The notes: a model not told the origin generated them from the letters alone. 34,768 bases of DNA from an uncultured Acetobacteraceae bacterium (GCA_903918195.1 CAIXDS010000053.1:1-34768); one strand, 5' to 3'; positions 16,334 to 24,595 are shown, numbered from the stretch's first letter. Made by a program: numbers and translations.

Positions 16334-17586
16334 CACCGCTCGCGCCCCCCGCGCCGGTCAGCCGGCCGCCGGCACCGCTGCTTGACGCCATGCCGGCCGA
16401 CGAGGCGACCCGGGTGCGCCTGGGCGCAAGCCCGGACTCCGCCCCCGACCTGTTGCAGGCGCTGGCCGCCGATCCGGCGGTGACGGTGCGCGCCGCGGTC
16501 GCGCTGAACACCGCCGCGCCGGCCGACGCCGACCGCCTGCTCGCCCGCGACCGTGACGAGCGGGTCCGCACCCTGCTGGCGCGCAAGCTGGCCGCCCTGG
16601 TGCCCAGCCTGCAGGCGTCCGACCGCGACCGGCTGCAGCTGCACACGTTGCGGGTGCTGACCGAACTGGTCGAGGACGAAGCGGTGCGCGTGCGCGCCGC
16701 CATCGCCGACGTGCTCAAGGACATGCCGCAGGCGCCGCGCGACCTCATCCTGCGCCTGGCGTACGACAGCGCGGTGCCGGTGAGCGAGCCGGTCATCCGG
16801 CTGTCGCCGCTGCTGACCACCGAGGATCTGCTGGCGCTGCTGGGCGCCGCCCCGCACAGCGCCGCCGCCACCGCGGTTGCCGCCCGCACCGGCCTGAACG
16901 AAACGCTGTCCGACGCGGTCGCCGCCACGCCGGACAGCACCGCCATCCGCGCCTTGCTGGCGAACCGCTCGGCCGCCATCCGCGAGGCCACGCTGGACAC
17001 GCTGGTGACCCGCGCCGCCGAGCGGGCCGACTGGCACGCGCCGCTGGTCCGCCGGCCGTGCCTGTCGCCGGCTGCCGCCCGCGCCCTGTCGGACTATGTG
17101 ACCACCCACCTGCTGGACGAGATGGCCAGCCGCGCCGACCTGCCTGCCGATGTCACCGCGGAGCTGAAGCGCCGGCTGGAGCAGCGGCGGCAGGGCAGTG
17201 CGCCGCCCGAACCGGCGCGGGCGCCGAACATGGACGAGGCCATGGCACAGGCGCGGCTGCTGGCGGACCGCGATGAGCTGAACGAAACGGCGTTGCTCGG
17301 CGCGCTGCGGCGCGGCGAGGCGCGTATGGCCACCGCCCTGCTGGCGGTGGCGGCCGACGTGCCCGCCTCCGCCGTTGACCGCGCCGCCACGCTGCGCAGC
17401 GCCAAGGCGCTGGTGAGCCTGGTATGGCGCGCCGGCTTCTCCATGCAGGTGGCCGGCCCCCTGCAGACGCTGCTGGCCCGAACCCCGCCGGCGGGCGTGC
17501 TGCGCGGCGGCCCCGGCGGCACCTTTCCGCTCGCCGTTGACGAGATGCGCTGGCAGATCGATTTCCTCATGCGCATGGGGCGATAG
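16330..17586 (+). CDS. DUF2336 protein, second paralogue (full length)
   Basis: This 418-residue, largely helical protein is built from repeated Ala/Leu/Arg helices ([47 protein letters not shown]), consistent with a HEAT-like solenoid and with DUF2336. It includes the segment SPAAARALSDYVTTHLLDEM and the following acid/Arg-rich stretch that the first paralogue lacks. Its start overlaps the cyclase stop by four bases. A role as partner or effector of the c-di-GMP enzyme is an inference from this coupling; no catalytic motif is seen. Confidence 0.87.
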   Translation: MTPLAPPAPVSRPPAPLLDAMPADEATRVRLGASPDSAPDLLQALAADPAVTVRAAVALNTAAPADADRLLARDRDERVRTLLARKLAALVPSLQASDRDRLQLHTLRVLTELVEDEAVRVRAAIADVLKDMPQAPRDLILRLAYDSAVPVSEPVIRLSPLLTTEDLLALLGAAPHSAAATAVAARTGLNETLSDAVAATPDSTAIRALLANRSAAIREATLDTLVTRAAERADWHAPLVRRPCLSPAAARALSDYVTTHLLDEMASRADLPADVTAELKRRLEQRRQGSAPPEPARAPNMDEAMAQARLLADRDELNETALLGALRRGEARMATALLAVAADVPASAVDRAATLRSAKALVSLVWRAGFSMQVAGPLQTLLARTPPAGVLRGGPGGTFPLAVDEMRWQIDFLMRMGR

Positions 17587-17591
17587 CACGG

Positions 17592-17606
17592 CAGCAAGGC
17601 TTGCTG
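17592..17606 (+). terminator. Weak hairpin after the DUF2336 gene
   Basis: CAGCAA-GGC-TTGCTG forms a six-pair stem followed by GTTT. It lies six bases after the DUF2336 stop. The stem is short and the T-run is short, so termination is only a possibility; its right arm also overlaps a possible promoter box. Confidence 0.35.
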
Positions 17607-17630
17607 GTTTCCGGCCGAAAAAATTATAGG
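17601..17630 (+). promoter_or_regulatory. Candidate sigma70-type promoter for the caspase-like gene
   Basis: TTGCTG (17601-17606) and TATAGG (17625-17630) are 18 bases apart in a locally A-rich stretch, rare in this GC-rich DNA. The start codon lies 70 bases downstream at 17700. Match to consensus is partial. Confidence 0.4.
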
Positions 17631-17699
17631 CTCCCATGAGATCGACTGGCGGGCGCTGCCGCACAAGCGGCGCCGCCAAACAATGGGGGCATCGTCATC

Positions 17700-19418
17700 A
17701 TGCGCGGACGCAGGCTGGGCCAGCTCGCCATGGCAATGGGTTTCGCGTTCGTCGGTCTCGCACCCCAGGCAGACGCGCAGGAGCGCCGGGTCGCGCTGGT
17801 GGTGGGCAACGGCGCTTACCGTTTCGTGCCGGCGCTCGCCAATTCCGGCAACGATGCGCGCCTGATCGCCCGGACCCTGCAAGACGTAGGGTTCACGCTG
17901 GTCGGCGGAGCGCCGCTGCTGGACGCTGACAAGACGCATTTCGATGCGGCCCTGCAGGCGTTCGGCCGGCAGGTCGCCGGCGCGAACGTGGCGGTGTTTT
18001 ACTACGCCGGGCACGGCCTGCAGGTGCAGGGCACCAACTGGCTCGTGCCGGTCAGCGCCAATCCGACCCGCCCCCAGGATCTCGATTTCCAGATGGTCGA
18101 TGCCGGCCTGGTGCTGCGACAGTTGCAAGGGGCCGGAACCCAGCTAAACGTGATGATTCTCGATGCCTGCCGCAACAACCCGTTCGGCGGGCGCGGGCTG
18201 CGCGGCGGGGAGAGCGGTCTGGCGCAGATGCGTGCGCCGGAGGGAACGTTGATTGCCTACGCCACCGAGCCGGGAACGGTGGCATCGGATGGGTTCGGTC
18301 CGAACAGCCCCTACACCGCGGCCCTGGCCGAACAGATCCGCCGGCCGGGGCTGGACGTGCTGCGGATGTTCAACCAGGTGGCGCTGGCAGTGAAGCGGGC
18401 GACCGGCGGGGCGCAGCTTCCGTGGCTGTCGAGTTCACCGATCGAGGGGGACTTCGCCTTCACACCGGCCGCTGCCACGGTACCCTTGCGCCTGCCGCCG
18501 GCACCGGCACCGGCACCAGTGCCGGCACCGGCGATGGCGCTCCCTTCACCAGCGCCGATGCCGCCACCAGCGATGACGCTCCCTTCACCAGCGCCGCGAC
18601 CGGCACCAGCGATGGCGCTCCCTTCACCATCGCCGCTACCGGCACCAGCGATGACGCTGCCGCCCGTTTCACCGCCGGTCGTGCCGGCGAGCTTGCCGAA
18701 CCCCGCTCCCATTCCCGTCCCACCCGGCATGGCCCGGCGTTGCGTGGTCACCGGTCCGATAATGTTCAGCGACTTCATTGGCACCGAGCGTAAGATGACG
18801 GTCAGCAATGAGGGCGGGGCGTGCAAGGCTCCCTTCAGTCGCCAGGGCGTGCCGTACGAAAGCGGTTACGTGGTCAATGCGCCCAGGCATGGCACGGTGG
18901 AGATCACCAAAGGCGACAGGGCTACCTCGGTGGTCTACCGCCCAACGCCCGGTTATGTCGGACCCGACCAGTTCGGCGTGCGGCTCAGCCCTGGCAACGG
19001 CTACTACAGCTTCGAAGCGACCATGGAGCCGCCACCCGATACCACTGTGCAGCCGCCGGTACCGGCGGCTGCTCCCATGCCGGTCCCGCCCGGCACGGCG
19101 CGGCACTGCGTGGTTACCGGCCCAACGATGTTCAGCTACTTCGTCGGAACCGATCGTAAGATGACAGTCAGCAACGAAGGCCAAGCGTGCGATAGTTACT
19201 ACGGCACGTCTCGCGGCGGGTCAGGAGTACGCCTGCCGTTCGACAGCGGCTACTTGGTGGACGCGCCCAAGCATGGCACGGTGGAGATTTCCAGCGGCCA
19301 GACGACGACCGCGGTGATCTACCGCCCGACGCCCGGTTATGTCGGACCCGACCAGTTCGGCGTACGACTCAGTCCCGGCAACGCCTATTACGGCGTCGAG
19401 GTGACCGTGCAGCCGTAA
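17700..19418 (+). CDS. Secreted caspase-like (C14 family) protein with repeat linker and two C-terminal repeats
   Basis: This 572-residue protein has a signal peptide (about 1-26, ending ADAQ). The caspase-like domain (about 28-255) starts RRVALVVGNGAY and has the catalytic dyad His105 (YYAGHGLQVQG) and Cys157 (MILDACRNNPF). A Pro/Ala linker follows (about 262-342), with four 13-residue repeats of the APAMALPSPAPMP kind. Two related C-terminal modules (about 347-442 and 469-571) share CVVTGP(I/T)MFS, RKMTVSNEG and YRPTPGYVGPDQFGVRLSPGN; each has two Cys that could form a disulfide. These look like beta-sandwich units, perhaps for surface or glycan binding. Substrate unknown; export suggests action in the periplasm or outside. 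Confidence 0.88.
   Translation: MRGRRLGQLAMAMGFAFVGLAPQADAQERRVALVVGNGAYRFVPALANSGNDARLIARTLQDVGFTLVGGAPLLDADKTHFDAALQAFGRQVAGANVAVFYYAGHGLQVQGTNWLVPVSANPTRPQDLDFQMVDAGLVLRQLQGAGTQLNVMILDACRNNPFGGRGLRGGESGLAQMRAPEGTLIAYATEPGTVASDGFGPNSPYTAALAEQIRRPGLDVLRMFNQVALAVKRATGGAQLPWLSSSPIEGDFAFTPAAATVPLRLPPAPAPAPVPAPAMALPSPAPMPPPAMTLPSPAPRPAPAMALPSPSPLPAPAMTLPPVSPPVVPASLPNPAPIPVPPGMARRCVVTGPIMFSDFIGTERKMTVSNEGGACKAPFSRQGVPYESGYVVNAPRHGTVEITKGDRATSVVYRPTPGYVGPDQFGVRLSPGNGYYSFEATMEPPPDTTVQPPVPAAAPMPVPPGTARHCVVTGPTMFSYFVGTDRKMTVSNEGQACDSYYGTSRGGSGVRLPFDSGYLVDAPKHGTVEISSGQTTTAVIYRPTPGYVGPDQFGVRLSPGNAYYGVEVTVQP
18525..18680 (+). repeat. Four 39-base tandem repeats in the linker of the caspase-like gene
   Basis: Four in-frame units each encode 13 residues of the pattern (A/P)PAM(A/T)LPSP(A/S)P(M/R/L)P. 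The first three are well conserved at the base level (gatggcgctcccttcacca or close) and the fourth diverges. A GGCACC-rich stretch lies just before. Such arrays change length by slippage or recombination. Confidence 0.85.
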
Positions 19419-19424
19419 AGTCAC

Positions 19425-20333
19425 TCAGGCCCGGATGATCGTTCCGATGCCGCCTTCGGTGAACAATTCGAGCAGGCAGGCATGCGGCTGACGGCCGTCC
19501 AGGATCACCGCTCCCTTGGCGCCGGAGCGCACCGCATCGGCGCAGCACTCCACCTTCGGGATCATCCCGCCGGTGATGACGCCGCTGGCAATCCCGGCCT
19601 CGACATCGGCCACCGTCATTTCGGGGATCAGCCGCTTTTCCGCATCCAGCACGCCGGGCACGTCGGTCAGCATCAGCAAACGCGTCGCCGACAGGGCCCC
19701 CGCGATCGCGCCGGCCACCGTGTCGGCGTTGATGTTGTAGGTTTTTCCCTCCGCGCCCACGCCCACCGGCGCGATCACCGGGATCAGGCCCGCGCCGGTC
19801 AGCGCGTGGATCACCCGCACATCCACATGCTCGGGCTCGCCGACGAAACCGAGGTCGAGCACGCTCTCGATATGGCTGTCCGGGTCCTTTTTCGTGCGGG
19901 TCAGCTTGCGGGCGCGGATCAGCCCACCATCCTTGCCGCAGATGCCGACGGCCAGCGCCCCGGCGGCGTTGATCAGCCCGGCCACGCGTTTGTTGACGGT
20001 GCCGGCGAGCACCATCTCCACCACTTCCACCATGGCGTCGTCGGTCACCCGCAGGCCATCGATGAAGGTTGACTGGATGGCCAGCCGCTTCAGCATGGCG
20101 TTGATCTGCGGCCCGCCGCCATGCACCACGACCGGATTGACGCCGACCTGCTTCAGCAGGGCGATGTCGCGGCCGAACATGGCGGCCAGATGCTCCTCGC
20201 CCATGGCATGGCCGCCGTATTTCACCACGATGGTGGCGCCGGCGTAGCGGCGCAGGAACGGCAGGGCATGGGCCAGGACCTCGGCCTGTTCCTCGGCAGC
20301 CTGGCGGGCTGCCGGCGTGGTGATGTCGGTCAT
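19425..20333 (-). CDS. argB: Acetylglutamate kinase
   Basis: ArgB phosphorylates N-acetylglutamate in arginine synthesis. The 302-residue amino-acid kinase has the glycine loops [10 protein letters not shown] and VVHGGGPQI, then [36 protein letters not shown] and the C-terminal [14 protein letters not shown]. The ATG at 20331-20333 has GGAG 8 bases upstream and gives the family start; a longer frame to 20348 is less likely. It is the last gene of the rpmH-to-argB series on this strand, separated from engB by the palindromic element. Confidence 0.95.
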   Translation of the reverse strand: MTDITTPAARQAAEEQAEVLAHALPFLRRYAGATIVVKYGGHAMGEEHLAAMFGRDIALLKQVGVNPVVVHGGGPQINAMLKRLAIQSTFIDGLRVTDDAMVEVVEMVLAGTVNKRVAGLINAAGALAVGICGKDGGLIRARKLTRTKKDPDSHIESVLDLGFVGEPEHVDVRVIHALTGAGLIPVIAPVGVGAEGKTYNINADTVAGAIAGALSATRLLMLTDVPGVLDAEKRLIPEMTVADVEAGIASGVITGGMIPKVECCADAVRSGAKGAVILDGRQPHACLLELFTEGGIGTIIRA

Positions 20334-20387
20334 GCGGCGCTCCCTCACGTGCGTGGGCGGCTTGTGCGGCGGGGCGGTCGCCCGGTC

Positions 20388-20490
20388 AAGGAAGGCCAGG
20401 GCTCTGCCCTGGACCCCATCACTTAAAGCGAATGGGTTCTAAGGGCTCCGCCCTTAGCGGGGTCCAGGGGCAGAGCCCCTGGCCTTCCTT
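20388..20490. repeat. Composite palindromic repeat (103 bp)
   Basis: The outer arms begin AAGGAAGGCCAGGG and end with the complement CCCTGGCCTTCCTT. Each arm is itself a hairpin (CCAGGG-CTCTG-CCCTGG type; CCAGGGGC-AGA-GCCCCTGG). Inside is a third hairpin (CTAAGGGC-TCC-GCCCTTAG) and an AT-rich CTTAAAG segment flanked by CCCAT and ATGGG. It abuts the engB stop codon exactly and precedes argB. No gene is coded. It could shape mRNA ends between engB and argB. Confidence 0.85.
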
Positions 20491-21134
20491 CACTCGATCA
20501 CCCTGGCGAGTTCCGCCAGCGTCGCGCGCAGTTCCGGGATGCCGGTGCCGGTTTCGCTGCTGGTGGTCAGCACATCCATGTGCGCGGCCGGATGGAGGCG
20601 GGCGAGCGCGACGATCTCGGCCTGTTTGCGCGCGAGCGCCGGCGGCTTGACCGCGTCGGCCTTGGTGAGCACGAGCTGGTAGGTGACCGCGGCACGGTCG
20701 AGCAGTTCCATCACCGCGTCATCGGATTCCTTGAGCTCGATGCGGGCGTCGAGCAGCAACACCACCCGCCGCAAGGTCGGCCGGCCGCGCAGGTACTCGA
20801 ACATCAGCCCCTGCCAGTCCTGCTTCACCTGCTTGGCCGCCTCGGCGTAGCCGTAGCCCGGCATGTCCACCAACACGAGCCGGCCGCCGAGGTCGAAGAA
20901 ATTGAGCTGGCGGGTGCGGCCGGGCTGGCCGGAGGTGCGCGCGAGCGATTTGCGCCCGGTCAGCGCGTTCACGAGCGACGACTTGCCCACGTTGGAGCGC
21001 CCGGCGAAGGCCAGTTCCGGACCTTCGGCGGGCGGCAGGTGCTCCAGCGTCTGGGTCGCATGGAAGAAGCGGCATTCCTGCGCGAACAGGTGGCGGCCGG
21101 CTTCGATCCAGGTGGCGTGCTCTTCAGGGGTCAT
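20490..21134 (-). CDS. engB: Ribosome biogenesis GTPase EngB (YihA/YsxC)
   Basis: This 214-residue GTPase aids large-subunit assembly. GTP motifs are G1 GRSNVGKSS (45-53), G2 Thr in QPGRTRQLNFF, G3 DMPGYG (90-95), G4 TKAD (157-160) and a G5-like TSS near the end. The family marker FAGRSNVGKSSLVNAL is complete. The start ATG is at 21132-21134, about 35 bases after the yidC stop. Length is as expected. Confidence 0.95.
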   Translation of the reverse strand: MTPEEHATWIEAGRHLFAQECRFFHATQTLEHLPPAEGPELAFAGRSNVGKSSLVNALTGRKSLARTSGQPGRTRQLNFFDLGGRLVLVDMPGYGYAEAAKQVKQDWQGLMFEYLRGRPTLRRVVLLLDARIELKESDDAVMELLDRAAVTYQLVLTKADAVKPPALARKQAEIVALARLHPAAHMDVLTTSSETGTGIPELRATLAELARVIE

Positions 21135-21168
21135 GGATTACCGGGGTCCGGGGCCGCGGCCCCGGCCG

Positions 21169-22914
21169 TCACGTGCGCGCCAGCCGCGGCTTATCCAGCG
21201 TCGTCTGCCGCAGGATCAGCCATTGCTGCCCGATCGTCAGCAGGTTGTTGCAGGTCCAGTAGATCACCAGCCCGGCCGGGAAGTTGGCCAGCATGAAGGT
21301 AAACATGATCGGCATCCACTGGAATATCTTCGCCTGCACCGGGTCGGGCGGCGGCGGGTTCAGCTTCTGCTGGAAGTACATCGTGAAGCCCATCACCAAC
21401 GGCCAGGCGCCGAGGTGCAGGAACGACGAGTACTCCGCCGGGTTGAAGGGGAGCAGGCCGAACAGGTTGAACACGTTGGTCGGATCGACCGCCGAAAGGT
21501 CACGGATCCAGCCGAAGAACGGCGCCTGCCGCATCTCGATGGTGATGAAGATCACCTTGTAAAGCGAGAAGAACACCGGAATCTGCACGAACATCGGCAG
21601 GCATCCGCTGGCCGGGTTCACCTTTTCGGCCTTGTACAGCGACATCATGGCGTGCTGCAGCTTGGCCGGGTCGTCTTTGTACTGTTCTCGCAATTCGGTC
21701 ATTTTCGGCGCGAGCAGCTTCATCTTGCTCATCGACCGGTACGACTTGTTGGCCAGCGGGAAGAACGCCAACTTCACGATGAGGGTGAACACGATGATCG
21801 CCACGCCGAAATTGCCGAACACCCAGTACAGCCAGTCCAGCGCGACGAAGAACGGCTTGGTCAGGAACCAGAACCAGCCCCAGTCCACCGAATACGAGAA
21901 CAGCGGAATGTGGTCGCGGCTCTCGTAGCGGTCCAGCAGGTTCACTTCCTTGGCGCCGGCGAAGGTGCGGCTGGCGGCCGCCGCCTCGCCGCCAGGGGCG
22001 ATGGTCTGCGGCGTGGTCGCCACGAAATCAACCTGGTAGCGGTCCTGGCCCTGCTCGGAGATGTGGCGGAACGACGCGATCTGCGGCGTGGCCTGGTCGG
22101 GTACCAGGGTCACCAGCCAGTATTTGTCGGTGATGCCGGCCCAGCCGCCGGAGCCGGTGCTCTCGAACGATACCCCGCCCCTCTTTTCGCCTTCGGTCTT
22201 CACCGTGGAGTACGTCTGCTCCTTCAGCGTGCCGCCCAGCACGCCCAGCAGGCCCTCATGCAGGATGTAGTAGCCGGCGGTCGGCGGCGTGTAGTCGCGG
22301 CGGATGCGCGACCACGGGTACACCGATACCGGCTGGCTGCCGGCGTTGCGCACACGCTGCTGCACCGCGAACATGTAGTTGTCATCGATGCTGACGGTAA
22401 TCTCGAAGGTCTGGCCCTCGCCGTTGTCCCAGGTCAGCACCGCCGGCTTGTCCGGCGTCACCTCGCCCGAGCCGCTCCACAGCGTGTCGTTGTCGGGCAG
22501 TTTGATCTGCGTGCCGGGGCCGGCCGACCAGCCGAACTGCACGTAATAGGGATGATCCTCCGAGCGCGGTTCCAGCACACGCACCAGCGGGCTGTACTTG
22601 TCGATGGTCTCGCGGTAGTCGCGCAGCACCACATCGTCGAGCCGGGCGCCGAGCAGGCTGATGCTGCCGGCCACGCGCGGCCCGTCGATCTTCAGGCGCG
22701 GCACTTCCTTTGGCACCGCGGGCGCGGCGGTGGACAGACCGGCCATCGGCACCGGGGGCGCCCCGGCGGGCACCCCGGCGGCCGGCGACGGCGCCACCAG
22801 CGCAGCGGGTGGCGGCGCCGCCACATGGCGCGGCTTGGGCGGCATCAGGTACTGGAACACCACCAGGATCGCGATCGAGGTGGCGATCGCAATGAACAGG
22901 CGCTTCTGGTCCAT
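21169..22914 (-). CDS. yidC: Membrane protein insertase YidC
   Basis: YidC inserts and folds inner-membrane proteins, alone or with Sec. The 581-residue protein has the Gram-negative layout: an N-terminal helix (MDQKRLFIAIATSIAILVVF), a Pro/Ala-rich spacer (about 30-70), a large periplasmic beta domain (about 75-345) and a C-terminal core of five helices with the cytosolic loop RSMSKMKLLAPKMTELREQYK-like hairpin and NPASGCLPMFVQIPVFFSLY. The ATG overlaps the yidD stop by one base. Length is typical for alphaproteobacteria. Confidence 0.96.
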   Translation of the reverse strand: MDQKRLFIAIATSIAILVVFQYLMPPKPRHVAAPPPAALVAPSPAAGVPAGAPPVPMAGLSTAAPAVPKEVPRLKIDGPRVAGSISLLGARLDDVVLRDYRETIDKYSPLVRVLEPRSEDHPYYVQFGWSAGPGTQIKLPDNDTLWSGSGEVTPDKPAVLTWDNGEGQTFEITVSIDDNYMFAVQQRVRNAGSQPVSVYPWSRIRRDYTPPTAGYYILHEGLLGVLGGTLKEQTYSTVKTEGEKRGGVSFESTGSGGWAGITDKYWLVTLVPDQATPQIASFRHISEQGQDRYQVDFVATTPQTIAPGGEAAAASRTFAGAKEVNLLDRYESRDHIPLFSYSVDWGWFWFLTKPFFVALDWLYWVFGNFGVAIIVFTLIVKLAFFPLANKSYRSMSKMKLLAPKMTELREQYKDDPAKLQHAMMSLYKAEKVNPASGCLPMFVQIPVFFSLYKVIFITIEMRQAPFFGWIRDLSAVDPTNVFNLFGLLPFNPAEYSSFLHLGAWPLVMGFTMYFQQKLNPPPPDPVQAKIFQWMPIMFTFMLANFPAGLVIYWTCNNLLTIGQQWLILRQTTLDKPRLART

Positions 22915-23210
22915 CAGTGTGCCTTCCGGTGGTCCATCGACATGCCGTCCGGCCCTCGGGCCAGCGGAGCATCGGTGTGGGGTCGTGCGGGCGGCACGGG
23001 GTCGTAGCCGCCCGGGGTCCAGGGATTGCAGCGCAGGATGCGCCGCACGGTCAGGAGGCTGCCGCGCGCCGCCCCATGCAGGGCCAGCGCCTCCAGCGCG
23101 TAGTGGCTGCAGCTCGGCTCATGGCGGCAATGGGCGCCGATGAAAGGTCGCAAGGTCCACTGGTAGGCCACGATTCCGGCCGACAGCACGCGGGCGGCGT
23201 GGGTGGTCAC
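22914..23210 (-). CDS. yidD: Membrane protein insertion efficiency factor YidD
   Basis: YidD is a small membrane-associated helper encoded between rnpA and yidC in many bacteria. The 98-residue protein has the family core: YQWTLRPFIGAHCRHEPSCSHYALEALALHGA, written here as position guide from about residue 16, with Cys28/Cys34-type cysteines, then LLTVRRILRCNPWTPGGYDPVP. The start is a GTG overlapping the rnpA stop (GTGA at 23207-23210). The tail after VPPAR is long and variable. Confidence 0.92.
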   Translation of the reverse strand: MTTHAARVLSAGIVAYQWTLRPFIGAHCRHEPSCSHYALEALALHGAARGSLLTVRRILRCNPWTPGGYDPVPPARPHTDAPLARGPDGMSMDHRKAH

Positions 23211-23551
23211 GGCGTCACGCCGGCGCGGCCCAGGGCGCGCCGCAGATCGTCCATCAGCGCCGCGAACGGCCGCTTGCGGGTGGCATCGCGGCCCACCAGC
23301 ACCAGGTCCACGCCCTGCACCGGGGCCTCGCGCAGCAGCAGCCGCGCGGCCTCCTTCAACCGGCGTCGGGTGCGGTTGCGGACCACGGCGTTTCCCACTT
23401 TTTTGGTCACGGTGAAGCCCAGCCGCGCCGGGCCACCATCGGGCCGCGCCAATGCCTGCAACACCAGCCCCGTGGCCGGCACCTTGCGCCCCCGCGCGGC
23501 GACGCGCAGGAACTCGGCACGGCGCTTCAGGCGCTGTGGCGCCGGCGCCAT
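23207..23551 (-). CDS. rnpA: Ribonuclease P protein component
   Basis: RnpA is the protein subunit of RNase P, which matures tRNA 5' ends. The 114-residue basic protein has QRLKRRAEFLRVAARG at the start, LGFTVTKKVGNAVVRNRTRRRLKEAAR (the RNR signature, about residues 44-70) and DLVLVGRDA. It follows rpmH by 11 bases and overlaps yidD by four, in the classic rpmH-rnpA-yidD-yidC order. Confidence 0.95.
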   Translation of the reverse strand: MAPAPQRLKRRAEFLRVAARGRKVPATGLVLQALARPDGGPARLGFTVTKKVGNAVVRNRTRRRLKEAARLLLREAPVQGVDLVLVGRDATRKRPFAALMDDLRRALGRAGVTP

Positions 23552-23562
23552 GGTCGCTCCCG

Positions 23563-23697
23563 TCAGGCCGACAGGCGCTTGCGGCCCTTGGCGCGGCGAT
23601 TGGCCAGCACCTTACGGCCGCCGACGGTCGACATGCGGGCGCGGAAGCCGTGGCGGCGCTTGCGGACAAGCTTCGACGGTTGATAGGTGCGCTTCAC
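23563..23697 (-). CDS. rpmH: 50S ribosomal protein L34
   Basis: This 44-residue gene encodes L34: [20 protein letters not shown], then [23 protein letters not shown], which is a complete family match. It begins with GTG at 23695-23697, with GGAG about six to ten bases upstream. It heads the rpmH-rnpA-yidD-yidC-engB-argB series, with a clear promoter about 125 bases upstream. Confidence 0.97.
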   Translation of the reverse strand: MKRTYQPSKLVRKRRHGFRARMSTVGGRKVLANRRAKGRKRLSA

Positions 23698-23822
23698 GAC
23701 ACTCTCCGATAGGACTTCAGGACCGCCGGCTGCCAGCCCAGGAGATGGCAGAACGAGCGATGGCAGGCGGCGGAACGAGCAATGGCGGGGCCCAACTGCG
23801 GCGGGTCCCGCTCAGGCGGCGG

Positions 23823-23852
23823 CTTATAGGGGGGCGCCGGCCGGCGCGTCAA
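23823..23852 (-). promoter_or_regulatory. Sigma70-type promoter of the rpmH operon
   Basis: On the minus strand TTGACG (23847-23852) and TATAAG (23823-23828) are separated by 18 very GC-rich bases containing the palindrome GCGCCGGCCGGCGC. Both boxes are close to consensus. The predicted leader to the GTG of rpmH is about 120 bases. Confidence 0.75.
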
Positions 23853-23896
23853 CCATGCGCCGCCAGACGCATGCGTAACGGCCCGACAGGAGTCCG

Positions 23897-24595
23897 ATGA
23901 CGGTTCAACGAAAATTTTGGCCGCTGCTGCTGATCCTCGCCTTGCTGGCCGCCGCTTTCGCCACCGGCCTGCAGCGGCACCTGAGCTGGACGGCGCTGGC
24001 CGCGCACGAGGCCGTGCTGCGCCGGCTGGTCGCCACCGCGCCGGTGGCAGCAGCAGCCGCCTATGTCGCCGCCTATGCCGTAGCGGTCACACTCTCTATT
24101 CCTGCGGGCGCGCTGTTCACGGTCAGTGGCGGGCTGCTGTTCGGCACGCTGGTGGGCGGTGCGCTGGCGGTGACGGGGGCGACCATCGGCGCAATCCTGC
24201 TCTTTCTGGCCGCCCGCAGCGCGCTGGCGCCGCTGCTCGCCGCCCGGGCCGGCCCGTTCCTGGAGCGGGTACGGCCCGGGCTGCAGCGCGACGGCTTCTC
24301 CTATCTGCTGGCATTGCGACTGATTCCGGCGGTGCCGTTCTGGCTGACCAACCTCGCCCCTGCCCTGGTCGGGTTTCCGCTCGCCAGTTTCGCCGGCGCG
24401 ACCTTCATCGGCATCATGCCGGCCGCCTTCGTGTTCGCCAGCCTCGGCGCCGGGGTCGATACTGTGCTCGCCGCCGGCCTGCGGCCCGACCTGTCGCTGA
24501 TCTGGTCGCCGCCGGTGCTGCTGCCGCTGCTGGGGCTGGCCGCATTGTCGCTGCTGCCGGTAGCCTGGCGGCATTGGAGGCCACACCATGGCTGA
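23897..24595 (+). CDS. TVP38/TMEM64 (DedA-superfamily) membrane protein
   Basis: The 232-residue protein has an N-terminal helix and several further hydrophobic segments. The TVP38 signature is visible: SIPAGALFTVSGGLLFGTLVGG with a following helix, then FSYLLALRLIPAVPFWLTNLAPALVG and a GIMPAAFVFASLGAG segment. DedA/TVP38 proteins are thought to move lipids or carriers across membranes. It overlaps the following flavoprotein by eight bases, an arrangement seen repeatedly with this family. It diverges from rpmH. Confidence 0.9.
   Translation: MTVQRKFWPLLLILALLAAAFATGLQRHLSWTALAAHEAVLRRLVATAPVAAAAAYVAAYAVAVTLSIPAGALFTVSGGLLFGTLVGGALAVTGATIGAILLFLAARSALAPLLAARAGPFLERVRPGLQRDGFSYLLALRLIPAVPFWLTNLAPALVGFPLASFAGATFIGIMPAAFVFASLGAGVDTVLAAGLRPDLSLIWSPPVLLPLLGLAALSLLPVAWRHWRPHHG

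Larger units (their letters stand above)
14676..17586 (+). repeat. Copy 2 of the tandem duplication (leader, intact cyclase, DUF2336 gene)
   Basis: This is the complete version of the module seen in reduced form at 13222-14643. It has a leader of about 160 bases, a full PAS/GGDEF gene and an overlapping DUF2336 gene. Similarity to copy 1 is highest in the DUF2336 genes and lower in the leader. Confidence 0.75.

Noticed and set aside
14975..17679. Long minus-strand frames (about 450 codons each) opposite the cyclase and second DUF2336 gene
   Set aside because: They are His/Gln/Arg-rich with no family pattern and lie exactly opposite well-recognised genes.
20863..23007. A 714-codon plus-strand frame
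   Set aside because: It runs opposite yidC and engB, with the same antisense composition; no ribosome-binding site or family pattern.
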